Part shown: in pieces, positions 43,618 through 51,706 of the stretch | Numbering within the stretch: the first letter of the stretch is position 1 | Layout: every line of letters begins with the position of its first letter | Source of the DNA: Protaetiibacter sp. | Lineage (GTDB): Bacteria; Actinomycetota; Actinomycetes; Actinomycetales; Microbacteriaceae | Assembly (NCBI GenBank): GCA_030150265.1 | Contig: JASLGG010000051.1 | Span: forward strand, 62,001-126,000 | Reading direction: 5' to 3' | DNA length: 64,000 bases | Position numbers and translations under genes: made by a program | The notes under the pieces: model-generated | The model's database searches: none | What the model saw: only the letters and a program-made list of their open reading frames with translations | What the model was told of the DNA's origin: nothing

Positions 43618-44730
43618 GTGATCGGATACCGCGCGGAGAGCAGCCGTCGAGCCATCGACGCGCTCGGGCGCGCCGGGCTGCGGCACGACGAGTTCCTGCT
43701 CGAGACGATCGAACTCGTGGGGCGCGCCGTGCCCTACGACGCCATGTGCATCGGCACCACCGACCCGTCGACCAGCATGCTCACCGACTCGCGCAAGGTC
43801 GGCCTCCACGACGACGGGGGCGCGCTCTTCATGTACCACGAGTACGCGGTGCGCAACGTCATGCAGTTCAGCGAGCTCGCCCGGCGGCCGTACGGCGTCG
43901 GCATCCTGCGCGAGGAGACCCACGGCGATCCCATGAGCAGCCTGCGCTTCAGCGAGCTCGTGCGCCCGGTGCTCGGGGCCGAGCACGAGCTGCGCGGCGT
44001 CGCCCGCAGCGGGGGCCTCATGTGGGGCGCCTTCGCCCTGTACCGCGGCCCCGGTGCCCCCGCCTTCAACGACGCCGAGGCCGACTACCTGGCGCAGCTC
44101 GAGCGCACGATCGCCGACGGCATCCGCGCCTCGACCCTCGCCTCCGCGATCGACGCGGGGCTGCGCAACGGCGGCCCGGCCGTGTTCGTGTTCGACGCGG
44201 CGGGGCGTCTGCAGAGCGCCACCCCCTCGGCCGAGGAGCTCACCGCCGACCTCGGCGGCGAGGTGTGGGGCGGCCTCCCGGATGCCGTGGAGTCGCTCGT
44301 GCAGAGCCTGCGCGCGGAGGGCGCGGCGAGCCCCCGACTGCGAGCTCGCGGGTACAGCGGCCGCTGGTACAGCCTGCACGGTGCCCCGTTCCGGGGCCCG
44401 GACGGCGTGGTCGGCCAGTTCGCGGTGACCGTCGAGGAGGCCCGGCCCCCCGAGATCCTGCCGCTCATCATGGCGGCGTACGGGCTCACCGACCGCGAGG
44501 CGACCGTCGTGCAGGCGCTGCTCCGCGGCGAGTCGACGCACGCGATCGCCCAGTCGCTGCACCTGTCGCCGTACACGGTGCAGGACCACTTCAAGGCGAT
44601 CTTCGAGAAGATCGGCGTCTCGAGCCGTCGCGAGGTCGCGAGCCGGGTGTTCTACGGGCACTACTTCGACGAGTACCGCGGCGGTGAGTACGCCCCGCCG
44701 CGCGAACCCCGCGACACCCCGGCCGTCTAG
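43618..44730 (+). CDS. LuxR-family regulator with GAF-like sensor domain
   Basis: A 370-residue regulator. Residues 20-190 resemble a GAF sensor domain, residues 195-290 a second alpha/beta (PAS-like) segment, and residues 295-360 the LuxR helix-turn-helix (LTDREATVVQALLRGES and AIAQSLHLSPYTVQDHFKAI as landmarks). It has no receiver domain, so it should sense a ligand directly. GTG 43618 is chosen because CACAAT ends six bases before it. It is divergent from the BBE flavoenzyme gene. Confidence 0.85.
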   Translation: MIGYRAESSRRAIDALGRAGLRHDEFLLETIELVGRAVPYDAMCIGTTDPSTSMLTDSRKVGLHDDGGALFMYHEYAVRNVMQFSELARRPYGVGILREETHGDPMSSLRFSELVRPVLGAEHELRGVARSGGLMWGAFALYRGPGAPAFNDAEADYLAQLERTIADGIRASTLASAIDAGLRNGGPAVFVFDAAGRLQSATPSAEELTADLGGEVWGGLPDAVESLVQSLRAEGAASPRLRARGYSGRWYSLHGAPFRGPDGVVGQFAVTVEEARPPEILPLIMAAYGLTDREATVVQALLRGESTHAIAQSLHLSPYTVQDHFKAIFEKIGVSSRREVASRVFYGHYFDEYRGGEYAPPREPRDTPAV

Positions 44731-44781
44731 ATCGCGCGCCGCGTCTCCTGCCGTTCACCCGACGGCAGTAGCGTTGCGGGC

Positions 44782-46542
44782 ATGACCGACCCGAAGGGCG
44801 ACGAGGCCCTGGCCGCCGCATCCGTGTCCGCTCCTCCCCCGACCGCCAGCACGGCTGCGATGCAGGTCATGGCCGACCCGCCGGCCGGTGGCGGCACCGG
44901 ACGGGTGCCGCGCAAGCAGTTCGTCTCGTGGGCGATGTGGGACTGGGCCACGCAGCCGTTCAACTCGGTGGTCTGGACCTTCGTGTTCGCGCCGCTGTAC
45001 CTCGTGTCGGCGCACTTCCTCCAGCCCGAGCTCGCCGCGCTGCCCGACGGGTCCCCCGAGAAGGTCGAGGCGCTCGCCCGGCTCTCGAGCCAGTACGGCG
45101 CCTGGACGGCCATCGCGGGCCTGCTGATCTTCGCCCTCGCGCCCGTGCTCGGCGCTCGCTCCGACGCCAACGGCGGACGCAAGCGCAGCCTCATCATCTT
45201 CACGGTCGTGCTCGCGCTCATCCAGTTCGCGCTCTTCTTCGTCTACGAGGACCCGAGCTTCTTCACCTACGGTGCGATCGTGCTCGCGCTCGGCACCGTC
45301 GTGTCGGAGATCGCGGGCGTCAACTACAACGCGATGCTGCATCAGGTCTCGACCCCCGCCACGGCCGGACGCGTGAGCGGTCTCGGATGGGGCCTCGGAT
45401 ACCTCGGCGGTGTCGTCGCCCTCGTGCTCGTGGTCGTGCTCACGCAGCTCGACTGGTTCGGCATGGACACCTCCGGCGGCCTCGCCTACCGGCTCATCGC
45501 GGTCGGCTGCGGCGTGTGGACCCTCGTGTTCGCGATCCCGCTGTTCGTCAACGTGCCGGAGCAGCGCGTCGCCGAGGCACGGCCGCGCGTGAGCTTCCTC
45601 GGGAGCTACGTCGAGCTCGTGAAGGACATGGTGGCGCTCTTCCGCCAGTCGCGCCCGACCTTCTGGTTCCTCTTCGCGAGCGCCATCTACCGTGACGGGC
45701 TCGCGGGCGTCTTCGCCTTCGGCGGCATCCTCGCCGCCGTCGGGTTCGGCTTCACGCCGAACGAGGTCATGATCTTCGGCCTCGCCGCCAACCTCGTCGC
45801 GGGGGCGTCGACGATCGCGGCGGGCCGCCTCGACGACCGCTTCGGCGCCAAGGCCGTCATCGTCACCTCGCTCGCCGGCCTCGTGCTGATGGCGATGTTC
45901 GTGTTCTTCGCGCGCGACCTCGGCGTCGTGGTTTTCTGGATCGGCGGCCTCGTGCTCTCGATGTTCACCGGACCCGCGCAGGCCGCGAGCCGTTCGCTGC
46001 TCACGCGCGTCACCCCCGCCGGTATGCAGGGCGAGGTGTTCGGGCTGTACGCCACCACCGGCCGTGTTGCGAGCGTGCTGTCGCCCGCCGCCTGGACGAT
46101 CTTCGTGTCGGCCTTCGCCAGCACGATCTTCGGCGTCATCGGCATCGCGATCGTGCTCGCGGTCGGCCTCCTGCTGCTGATCTTCGTGAAGCTCCCGAGA
46201 GGCTCCGTCGCGAACGACTCCTTCGAGCACCTGAGCGGCTGGAACGCGAACGTGCTCCGCGGCCTCACCCTCGTGCTGTTCGTGGGCGTCGGCGCCGCGA
46301 TCTTCTCGGTCACGGGTGCGGGCTACATCCCGGGGGGCATGCTCATCGCCGCCGCCGCGTTCCTCGTCGCGGCCGGCGCCGCGATCCCGGCGCTGCGCGG
46401 ACTCGGCGAGCTGCGCAGCTCGGGCGAGGGCGGCGCGAGCGTGGGACGCGCGACCGTCGTGATCGCGGGGCTCGCGCTCGTCGGCCTCGTGCTCGCGGTA
46501 CTGACGCACCTGGGCGTCCTGCCCGCGATCACGCTCGGATAA
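44782..46542 (+). CDS. UMF1/Atg22-like MFS transporter
   Basis: A 586-residue transporter. A disordered N-terminus (1-45) is followed by FVSWAMWDWATQPFNSVVWTFVF, the UMF1 hallmark (here split as a landmark), and 12 helices. Three extra C-terminal helices (about 485-585) are appended. Yeast Atg22 relatives export amino acids; the bacterial substrate is unknown. TAGCGT seven bases before the ATG suggests a leaderless start. Confidence 0.85.
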   Translation: MTDPKGDEALAAASVSAPPPTASTAAMQVMADPPAGGGTGRVPRKQFVSWAMWDWATQPFNSVVWTFVFAPLYLVSAHFLQPELAALPDGSPEKVEALARLSSQYGAWTAIAGLLIFALAPVLGARSDANGGRKRSLIIFTVVLALIQFALFFVYEDPSFFTYGAIVLALGTVVSEIAGVNYNAMLHQVSTPATAGRVSGLGWGLGYLGGVVALVLVVVLTQLDWFGMDTSGGLAYRLIAVGCGVWTLVFAIPLFVNVPEQRVAEARPRVSFLGSYVELVKDMVALFRQSRPTFWFLFASAIYRDGLAGVFAFGGILAAVGFGFTPNEVMIFGLAANLVAGASTIAAGRLDDRFGAKAVIVTSLAGLVLMAMFVFFARDLGVVVFWIGGLVLSMFTGPAQAASRSLLTRVTPAGMQGEVFGLYATTGRVASVLSPAAWTIFVSAFASTIFGVIGIAIVLAVGLLLLIFVKLPRGSVANDSFEHLSGWNANVLRGLTLVLFVGVGAAIFSVTGAGYIPGGMLIAAAAFLVAAGAAIPALRGLGELRSSGEGGASVGRATVVIAGLALVGLVLAVLTHLGVLPAITLG

Positions 46543-46619
46543 CCGCGCACAGCCCCGCCGGGAGGGCCGGCCCGCACGCGGGGGTCGATTCGCGGCGGGT
46601 CGCGGACTAGCGTGAGGGC

Positions 46620-47033
46620 ATGTCGACGCGGACACTCGCCTACTGGCTCGCGCTCGTCGACCGCCTCGTGGAGCGCGGCTTCGCCGGGGCGCTCGAGGAG
46701 CACGGCATCACCCGCATGCAGTGGCGCATCCTGACGGCCCTCTCCGAGGGACCAGCCACCGCGGAGCAGCTCGACGCGTCCCTCGCCGACCTGCCCGCCT
46801 ACGAGGACGACGCGACGGCCGCCGAGCAGCTCGGCGAGCTCGTCGAGAGCGGATGGGTCGAAGCGGCCGACGCGTACCGGCTCACCGAGCGCGGCATCGC
46901 GGCATCCGGGCACATCCTGGATGCCGTCGCCGAGCTGCGGGCGCGGCTGCTCGACGGCGTCTCGGCCGACGAGGAGCAGGCGATCGTCGCCCTGCTCGAG
47001 CGCATGGCGCGCAACCTCGGCTGGGAGGGATGA
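46620..47033 (+). CDS. MarR-like winged-helix protein
   Basis: A 137-residue protein. The helix-turn-helix region is HGITRMQWRILTALSEGPAT and a wing-like LVESGWVEAADAYRLTERG follows. The usual recognition helix is partly replaced by an acidic stretch (ASLADLPAYEDDAT), so DNA binding may be weak or altered. It is leaderless: TAGCGT at 46608-46613 is six bases before the ATG. It lies alone between the UMF1 transporter and idi. Confidence 0.8.
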   Translation: MSTRTLAYWLALVDRLVERGFAGALEEHGITRMQWRILTALSEGPATAEQLDASLADLPAYEDDATAAEQLGELVESGWVEAADAYRLTERGIAASGHILDAVAELRARLLDGVSADEEQAIVALLERMARNLGWEG

Positions 47034-47098
47034 GCGCGCTCCGGCGGCGATGTGGCTAGTCTGAGGGCACCCGCGCCTCTCTCAGACAGGTGACCCGC

Positions 47099-47641
47099 AT
47101 GCCCCCCACCTCGACGCCCGACGGAACCGAGCTCGTGCTGCTGCTCGACGACGACGGCAAGCCCGTGGGCACGGCCCCCAAGGCGACGGTGCACACGACC
47201 GACACCCCCCTGCACTTCGCGTTCTCGTGCCACGTCTTCAACTCCGCGGGACGGATGCTGGTGACCCGCCGCGCACTCGACAAGGACACCTTCGCCGGCG
47301 TCTGGAGCAACGGCTTCTGCGGGCACCCCGCGCCCGGCGAGACCGCGCTCGACGCCGTGCAGCGCCGCGCCGAGGCGGAGCTCGGCATCCCGGTGCGCGA
47401 CATCGAGATCGTGCTCCCGCACTTCCGCTATCGCGCCGCCGACGCGAACGGGATCGTCGAGAACGAGATCTGCCCCGTCTTCCGAGCGACCGTCGACGGC
47501 GATCCGCGCCCGGCCGCGTCGGAGATCGCCGAATGGGCGTGGGCCGACCCGACGTCGGTGCGGATGGCGGTCGCCGCCGCGCCGTTCGCCTTCAGCCCGT
47601 GGTTCTCGCTCCAGCTCGCGGCGTGGCCCGCGGGCCGCTGA
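47099..47641 (+). CDS. idi: Isopentenyl-diphosphate delta-isomerase, type I
   Basis: About 180 residues, Nudix fold. The catalytic Cys is in SNGFCGHPAPGE, the metal His in HFAFSCHVF, and the catalytic Glu in ENEICPVF. It interconverts IPP and DMAPP for isoprenoid synthesis. AGGTGA at 47088-47093 supports ATG 47099; a GTG at 47090 is in frame. TAGTCT at 47057-47062 is a likely -10. It is convergent with dcd, seven bases apart. Confidence 0.93.
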   Translation: MPPTSTPDGTELVLLLDDDGKPVGTAPKATVHTTDTPLHFAFSCHVFNSAGRMLVTRRALDKDTFAGVWSNGFCGHPAPGETALDAVQRRAEAELGIPVRDIEIVLPHFRYRAADANGIVENEICPVFRATVDGDPRPAASEIAEWAWADPTSVRMAVAAAPFAFSPWFSLQLAAWPAGR

Positions 47642-47647
47642 CGGCGA

Positions 47648-48253
47648 TCAGGCGCCCGGCGCTCCCGCATCCGTCACCGTGACGTCGGTGCGGTGGAACC
47701 CCTGCCACGAGCGCGACGCCGTCGGCCCGCGCTGCCCCTGGTAGCGGTTCGCGTACGCGCCCGAGCCGTAGGCGTTCACGACGGGCGAGCTCGTGCGGAT
47801 GAAGCACAGCTGCCCGATCTTCATGCCCGGCCACAGCTTGATCGGCAGCGTCGCGACGTTCGAGAGCTCGAGCGTCACGTGACCGGAGAAGCCGGGGTCG
47901 ACGAAGCCCGCCGTGGAGTGGGTGAGCAGGCCGAGGCGCCCGAGCGAGCTCTTGCCCTCGAGGCGCGCGGCCACGTCGTCGGGCAGGGTGACGAGCTCGT
48001 AGGTGGAACCCAGCACGAACTCGCCGGGGTGCAGGATGAACGCCTCGCCCGGCTTCGTCTCGACGAGGCGGGTGAGCTCGGGCTGCTCCTCGGCCGGGTC
48101 GATGAAGGGGTACTTGTGGTTGTCGAACAGCCGGAAGTAGCGGTCGAGGCGCACGTCGATGCTCGACGGCTGGATCATCTCGCGGTCGAGGGGCTCGAGC
48201 CCGATGCGTCCGGCGTCGAGTTCGGCGGCGATATCGCGGTCGCTCAGCAGCAT
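47648..48253 (-). CDS. dcd: dCTP deaminase
   Basis: A 201-residue trimeric enzyme. The motifs IQPSSIDVRLDRYFRLF, LEGKSSLGRLGLLTHSTAG (catalytic Ser/Arg/Glu region) and GQRGPTAS are complete. It makes dUTP, or dUMP in bifunctional actinobacterial forms; the sequence alone does not separate these. TAGTCT seven bases before the ATG suggests a leaderless transcript. Confidence 0.95.
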   Translation of the reverse strand: MLLSDRDIAAELDAGRIGLEPLDREMIQPSSIDVRLDRYFRLFDNHKYPFIDPAEEQPELTRLVETKPGEAFILHPGEFVLGSTYELVTLPDDVAARLEGKSSLGRLGLLTHSTAGFVDPGFSGHVTLELSNVATLPIKLWPGMKIGQLCFIRTSSPVVNAYGSGAYANRYQGQRGPTASRSWQGFHRTDVTVTDAGAPGA

Positions 48254-48299
48254 GCGCCCGAGACTACCGGCTGGTCACGAGGCGACCCCGCATCCCGGC

Positions 48300-48899
48300 C
48301 TACCCGGCGAGGTTCGCGCGCATCTCCTGGTACGAGCCGCTCTTGAGAACGTCGCCGGTGACGTCGTCGACGAACTCCACCGTGACGTCGGCGTCCGCTG
48401 CGGCGACACCGACGAACTGCTGGTAGAGCGCGCCCTGCACATAGAACCCGACGGCGAGCAGCGCCTCGAACGGCGTGAAGCGCTGCGCGTCGACCGAGAC
48501 GCGGAAGCTCGTCATCGCCTCGTCGAACTCGACGCCCGTCACGGAGTTGGTCGCATCGGCGGCCAGCTCATCGGCGGCATCGCGCGCAGAGGATCGCATC
48601 TGGGCGAGCATGTCGTCGCGCTGCGCCTTGGTCATCGTGTAGGTGACGGTGTCCCCGTCGACTCGCGCGGAGAACCCCTTCTCCTCTGCGGCCGACACGA
48701 TCTCGTCGTCGCTCATGGTGCCTTGCGCGTCAAGAAGCGACCGCGCGATGGTCACGTCGACGGTGACGAGTCCTTCGTCGACCTCGATCGTCGGCGGGGT
48801 TGCGGAACCGTCCGCCGGTCCGGGCACCGCCGAGCAGCCGACGAGGGAGAGCGCGGTGAGGACGGTGACGGCTGCGGCCGCGCGAACAGACGTGTGCAT
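48300..48899 (-). CDS. Putative lipoprotein of unknown function
   Basis: A 199-residue protein. The lipobox SLVGC ends a 22-residue signal peptide. The mature part is acidic with alternating beta segments (VDVTIARSLLDAQG, VTYTMTKAQRDDML). I see no catalytic motif. A small extracytoplasmic binding or assembly protein is possible. A 100-base gap to glycerate kinase holds its promoter. Confidence 0.75.
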   Translation of the reverse strand: MHTSVRAAAAVTVLTALSLVGCSAVPGPADGSATPPTIEVDEGLVTVDVTIARSLLDAQGTMSDDEIVSAAEEKGFSARVDGDTVTYTMTKAQRDDMLAQMRSSARDAADELAADATNSVTGVEFDEAMTSFRVSVDAQRFTPFEALLAVGFYVQGALYQQFVGVAAADADVTVEFVDDVTGDVLKSGSYQEMRANLAG

Positions 48900-49000
48900 G
48901 GGAATCCTCGACGGTGGTGGGTACGAGCACGGCCGCCGACCCGCGACGAACCTTTGGGGGCCACGTTAGCGGGCCGCCGGTGCTGGACGGAGGCCCGGGC

Positions 49001-50110
49001 TCAGGATGCCGCGAACGCCTCGGCGAGCCGACGGCCCGCGGCACGGAGCCAGCGCGCCGGCTCGGCCATGGCGGCCTCCGGCGAGCCCGCGAGCTCGACG
49101 AGCGACACGGCGTCGGCGAACACGGTGCGGTCGGCGTCCGGGGTGATGCGTCCCGCCGCGAGCAGCGCGGGCACCCCGTGGGCGGCCGCCGCTGTCGCGA
49201 CGTGCCCCGGCACCTTGCCCCTCGCGGACTGGCCGTCGTAGGAGCCCTCCCCCGTCACGACCGCGGATGCCGTGGCGAGCGCCGCGTCGAGCCCGATGAG
49301 CGCGGCCACCTCGGCAGCGCCCGCGCTGAGCCGTGCGCCGAGGGCGAGCAGGGCGAAGCCGACGCCTCCCGCGGCGCCCGCGCCCGGCGTCTCGGGGTCC
49401 ACCCCCGGGAACCGGCCGGCGAAGGCGCGCAACGCGGCGTTGGCACGCGCGATGCCCGCCGCGTCGAGCCCCTTCTGCGGCCCGAAGACGTGCGCGGCGC
49501 CGCTCGGACCTGCGAGCGGGCTCGTGACATCGGTCACCACGAGGGTCGGGGGCAGGGCGCTCAGGCCGACGAGGTCGAGGGCCGCGAGCGCCTCCAGCCC
49601 GCGGAGGCCTCCGTCGACGGCCGCCCCCCGCGCATCCGTCGCCCGCGCGCCGAGCGCGAGGAGCATGCCGAGACCCGCGTCGGTCGACGCGCTCGACCCG
49701 ATGCCGAGCACGAGCCGCGACACCCCGTGGTCGAGCGCCGCGGCGATCGCCTGCCCGAAGCCGGCGGTGTGCGCGTCATCCGGCCGCAGGGCGTCGAGCA
49801 GCTCGATGCCGGAGGTGGAGGCGAGCTCGACGACGCCGGCCCCGCCTGGCGTCTCGGCGTCCGGCGGGAGCAGCAGCCACGCGGCCTCCACCGACCGGTC
49901 GTCGGGCCCGCGCACGGTCACCGGCATCCGCGTCGCCCCGGGGACCGTCGCGAAGGCGGCGACCGTGCCCTCGCCGCCGTCCGCCATCGGCCGCAGCACG
50001 GCCTCGTCGGCGGGCCGCACCGAGAGCCACCCCTCGGCGAGGGCGCGTGCCGCGGACGCCGCGTCGAGCGTTCCCTTGAAGCCGTCGGGGGCGAAGACGA
50101 CGCGGGGCAT
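49001..50110 (-). CDS. Glycerate kinase
   Basis: A 369-residue GlxK/GarK-type kinase that phosphorylates D-glycerate with ATP. VVFAPDGFKGTLDA at the N-terminus, PMADGGEGTVAAF, and GIGSSASTDAGLGML with TGEGSYDGQSARGK are family hallmarks. TAGGCT seven bases before the ATG suggests a leaderless transcript. It is divergent from the NUDIX gene across 50 bases. Confidence 0.93.
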   Translation of the reverse strand: MPRVVFAPDGFKGTLDAASAARALAEGWLSVRPADEAVLRPMADGGEGTVAAFATVPGATRMPVTVRGPDDRSVEAAWLLLPPDAETPGGAGVVELASTSGIELLDALRPDDAHTAGFGQAIAAALDHGVSRLVLGIGSSASTDAGLGMLLALGARATDARGAAVDGGLRGLEALAALDLVGLSALPPTLVVTDVTSPLAGPSGAAHVFGPQKGLDAAGIARANAALRAFAGRFPGVDPETPGAGAAGGVGFALLALGARLSAGAAEVAALIGLDAALATASAVVTGEGSYDGQSARGKVPGHVATAAAAHGVPALLAAGRITPDADRTVFADAVSLVELAGSPEAAMAEPARWLRAAGRRLAEAFAAS

Positions 50111-50160
50111 GGCGGCAAGCCTACGAGGCGACGGATGCCATGACGCGTCATGATCGAGGC

Positions 50161-50718
50161 ATGCCCTGGCCCGTCACCGCATCGCGCACCGCCTACGCCA
50201 ACCGCTGGATCCGCGTCGACCACGAGGACGTGGTGCGGCCCGACGGCGAGCCCGGCGAGTACGGCGTCGTCACGCTCGTCAACGACGCGGTCTTCGTGGT
50301 CGCGGTGACGGATGCGGGCGAGCTCCTGCTCGTCGACGTCGACCGCCACACGGTGGGCCGCTCGCTCGAGGTGCCCGCGGGCGGCACGGACGGCGAGGAC
50401 CCGCTCCTCGCGGCGCAACGGGAGCTGCTCGAGGAGACCGGCCACGCGGCGCGCGAGTGGGTGCGGCTCGGCGGGGTCGACGCCCTCAACGGCGTGTGCC
50501 GGGCGCACGAGCACGTGTTCCTGGCGCGCGGCGCCCATCCGGTCGACGACGCGGAGGAGGGCCAGCACGAGGAGGGCATCGCCGGCGTGTCGCGGCTGCC
50601 GATCGCCGAGGTGCTCGAGCTCGCGCGCACGGGCGGGATCCGCGACGGCGAGACGCTCTCCGCCCTGCTGCTCGCGCTGCTCGCGCTCGGGAGGGTGGAC
50701 GGCTCGGCGCTCGTATAG
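50161..50718 (+). CDS. NUDIX hydrolase, ADP-ribose-pyrophosphatase-like
   Basis: A 185-residue hydrolase. The Nudix box reads GGTDGEDPLLAAQRELLEETG, with the REL-EE core intact and one residue fewer between the first Gly and Glu than the classic spacing. The N-terminal beta domain (residues 5-50) resembles ADP-ribose pyrophosphatases. ATG 50161 is chosen because CATGAT (50149-50154) is six bases upstream; an ATG at 50140 is the alternative. It precedes tRNA-Gly by 30 bases. Confidence 0.87.
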   Translation: MPWPVTASRTAYANRWIRVDHEDVVRPDGEPGEYGVVTLVNDAVFVVAVTDAGELLLVDVDRHTVGRSLEVPAGGTDGEDPLLAAQRELLEETGHAAREWVRLGGVDALNGVCRAHEHVFLARGAHPVDDAEEGQHEEGIAGVSRLPIAEVLELARTGGIRDGETLSALLLALLALGRVDGSALV

Positions 50719-50748
50719 GCTCTACCGGTGTAGCCGTCCGACGGCTTC

Positions 50749-50819
50749 GGGGCTGTAGTTCAATGGCAGAACTTCTGCTTCCCAAGCAGACAGCGCGGGT
50801 TCGATTCCCGTCAGCCCCT
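50749..50819 (+). tRNA. tRNA-Gly (anticodon CCC)
   Basis: The 71-base cloverleaf has acceptor GGGGCTG/CAGCCCC, D arm GTTC/GAAC, anticodon stem TCTGC/GCAGA with loop TTCCCAA, and T arm with TTCGATT loop. The discriminator is T and no CCA is encoded. It reads GGG codons. The 3' acceptor strand overlaps the end of the convergent AlaX-type gene. Confidence 0.95.
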
Positions 50820-51686
50820 CTTCAGCTCCACCGTCGTGCGCATCCGCAGCTCGAGCCCGCCCGCCACGACCTCCGTCGCGAGCGCGACCGTGATCGCCGC
50901 GACCTCGGCGAGACCGCCGAGGTGGGTGCCGCCGCACGGGATGCGCGCCTCGCCCTCGGGCAGCACGCACACCCAGCTGCGGCGGGCCGAGAGAGCGTCG
51001 TCGTCGCGCTCGATGCGCACGGTGGCGCCGGAGGCGACCCACGCCGCGAGCAGGGCGTTCGCGCGGGCGGCCACGGCATCCGGGTCGTCGAGCGCGGCCG
51101 GGTCGAAGCCGGCCTTCCGCAGCGACTTGCCGATGCGGTAGACGTCGACGGATGCGTGGGGCTCGATGCGCGAGGACTGGATCGCCGCCGCGTCGAAGCC
51201 GGGATTGCCGAGGGCGTCGGGCCGCACGGGCTTCGACCAGGCCCCCGCGAGCGCCGCGTCGAGCGCGAGCGAGGCGAGGTGGCACGCGGTGTGACCCGCC
51301 GAGAGCGCGTGGCGGTGCTCCGCGTCGACCTCGACCTGCACCTCGTCGCCGACGCTCGGCGGCTCGCCCTCGACCACATGCCCGACCACGAAGGTCCAGC
51401 CGGGGGTGCCGCCCCGCACCGGCAGCGCCGGCCCGAGCAGCAGCTCGCCCTCGTGGATGCCGCCGGTCACGGCGTCGACGATCGGCTGCTCGCCACGGGG
51501 GCCGCGCATCCGTCCGCGGTCGGCGGGCTGGTCGGGCCACGCCGTGTCGACCGGATGGAAGGCGGTGCGGTCGAGCAGCACCGCCGAGCGGCCGTCGGCG
51601 AGCGTCTCGACGTGCAGCACCGTGCCGCGCGAGCCGGTCGCCCCGTCCGGGTAGCTGACTCGGGTGTCGCACGTCGGCAGGCTCAT
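50811..51686 (-). CDS. Alanyl-tRNA editing protein (AlaX-like)
   Basis: About 291 residues. It resembles the AlaX/AlaRS second-additional domain, which removes Ser or Gly wrongly attached to tRNA-Ala. The zinc site is HTACH (HxxxH) and CGGTH (CxxxH). The N-terminal beta barrel (1-100) is present. ATG 51686 is chosen because TAGGGT (minus strand, 51698-51693) is six bases upstream; a GTG at 51692 is in frame. The stop codon at 50813-50811 lies inside the tRNA-Gly acceptor stem. Confidence 0.88.
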   Translation of the reverse strand: MSLPTCDTRVSYPDGATGSRGTVLHVETLADGRSAVLLDRTAFHPVDTAWPDQPADRGRMRGPRGEQPIVDAVTGGIHEGELLLGPALPVRGGTPGWTFVVGHVVEGEPPSVGDEVQVEVDAEHRHALSAGHTACHLASLALDAALAGAWSKPVRPDALGNPGFDAAAIQSSRIEPHASVDVYRIGKSLRKAGFDPAALDDPDAVAARANALLAAWVASGATVRIERDDDALSARRSWVCVLPEGEARIPCGGTHLGGLAEVAAITVALATEVVAGGLELRMRTTVELKRG

Positions 51687-51706
51687 CCTCACACCCTACG
51701 GGCGCG

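Noticed and set aside
50140..50160. ATG at 50140 as NUDIX start
   Set aside because: It lies before the -10 CATGAT (50149-50154), which points to ATG 50161.
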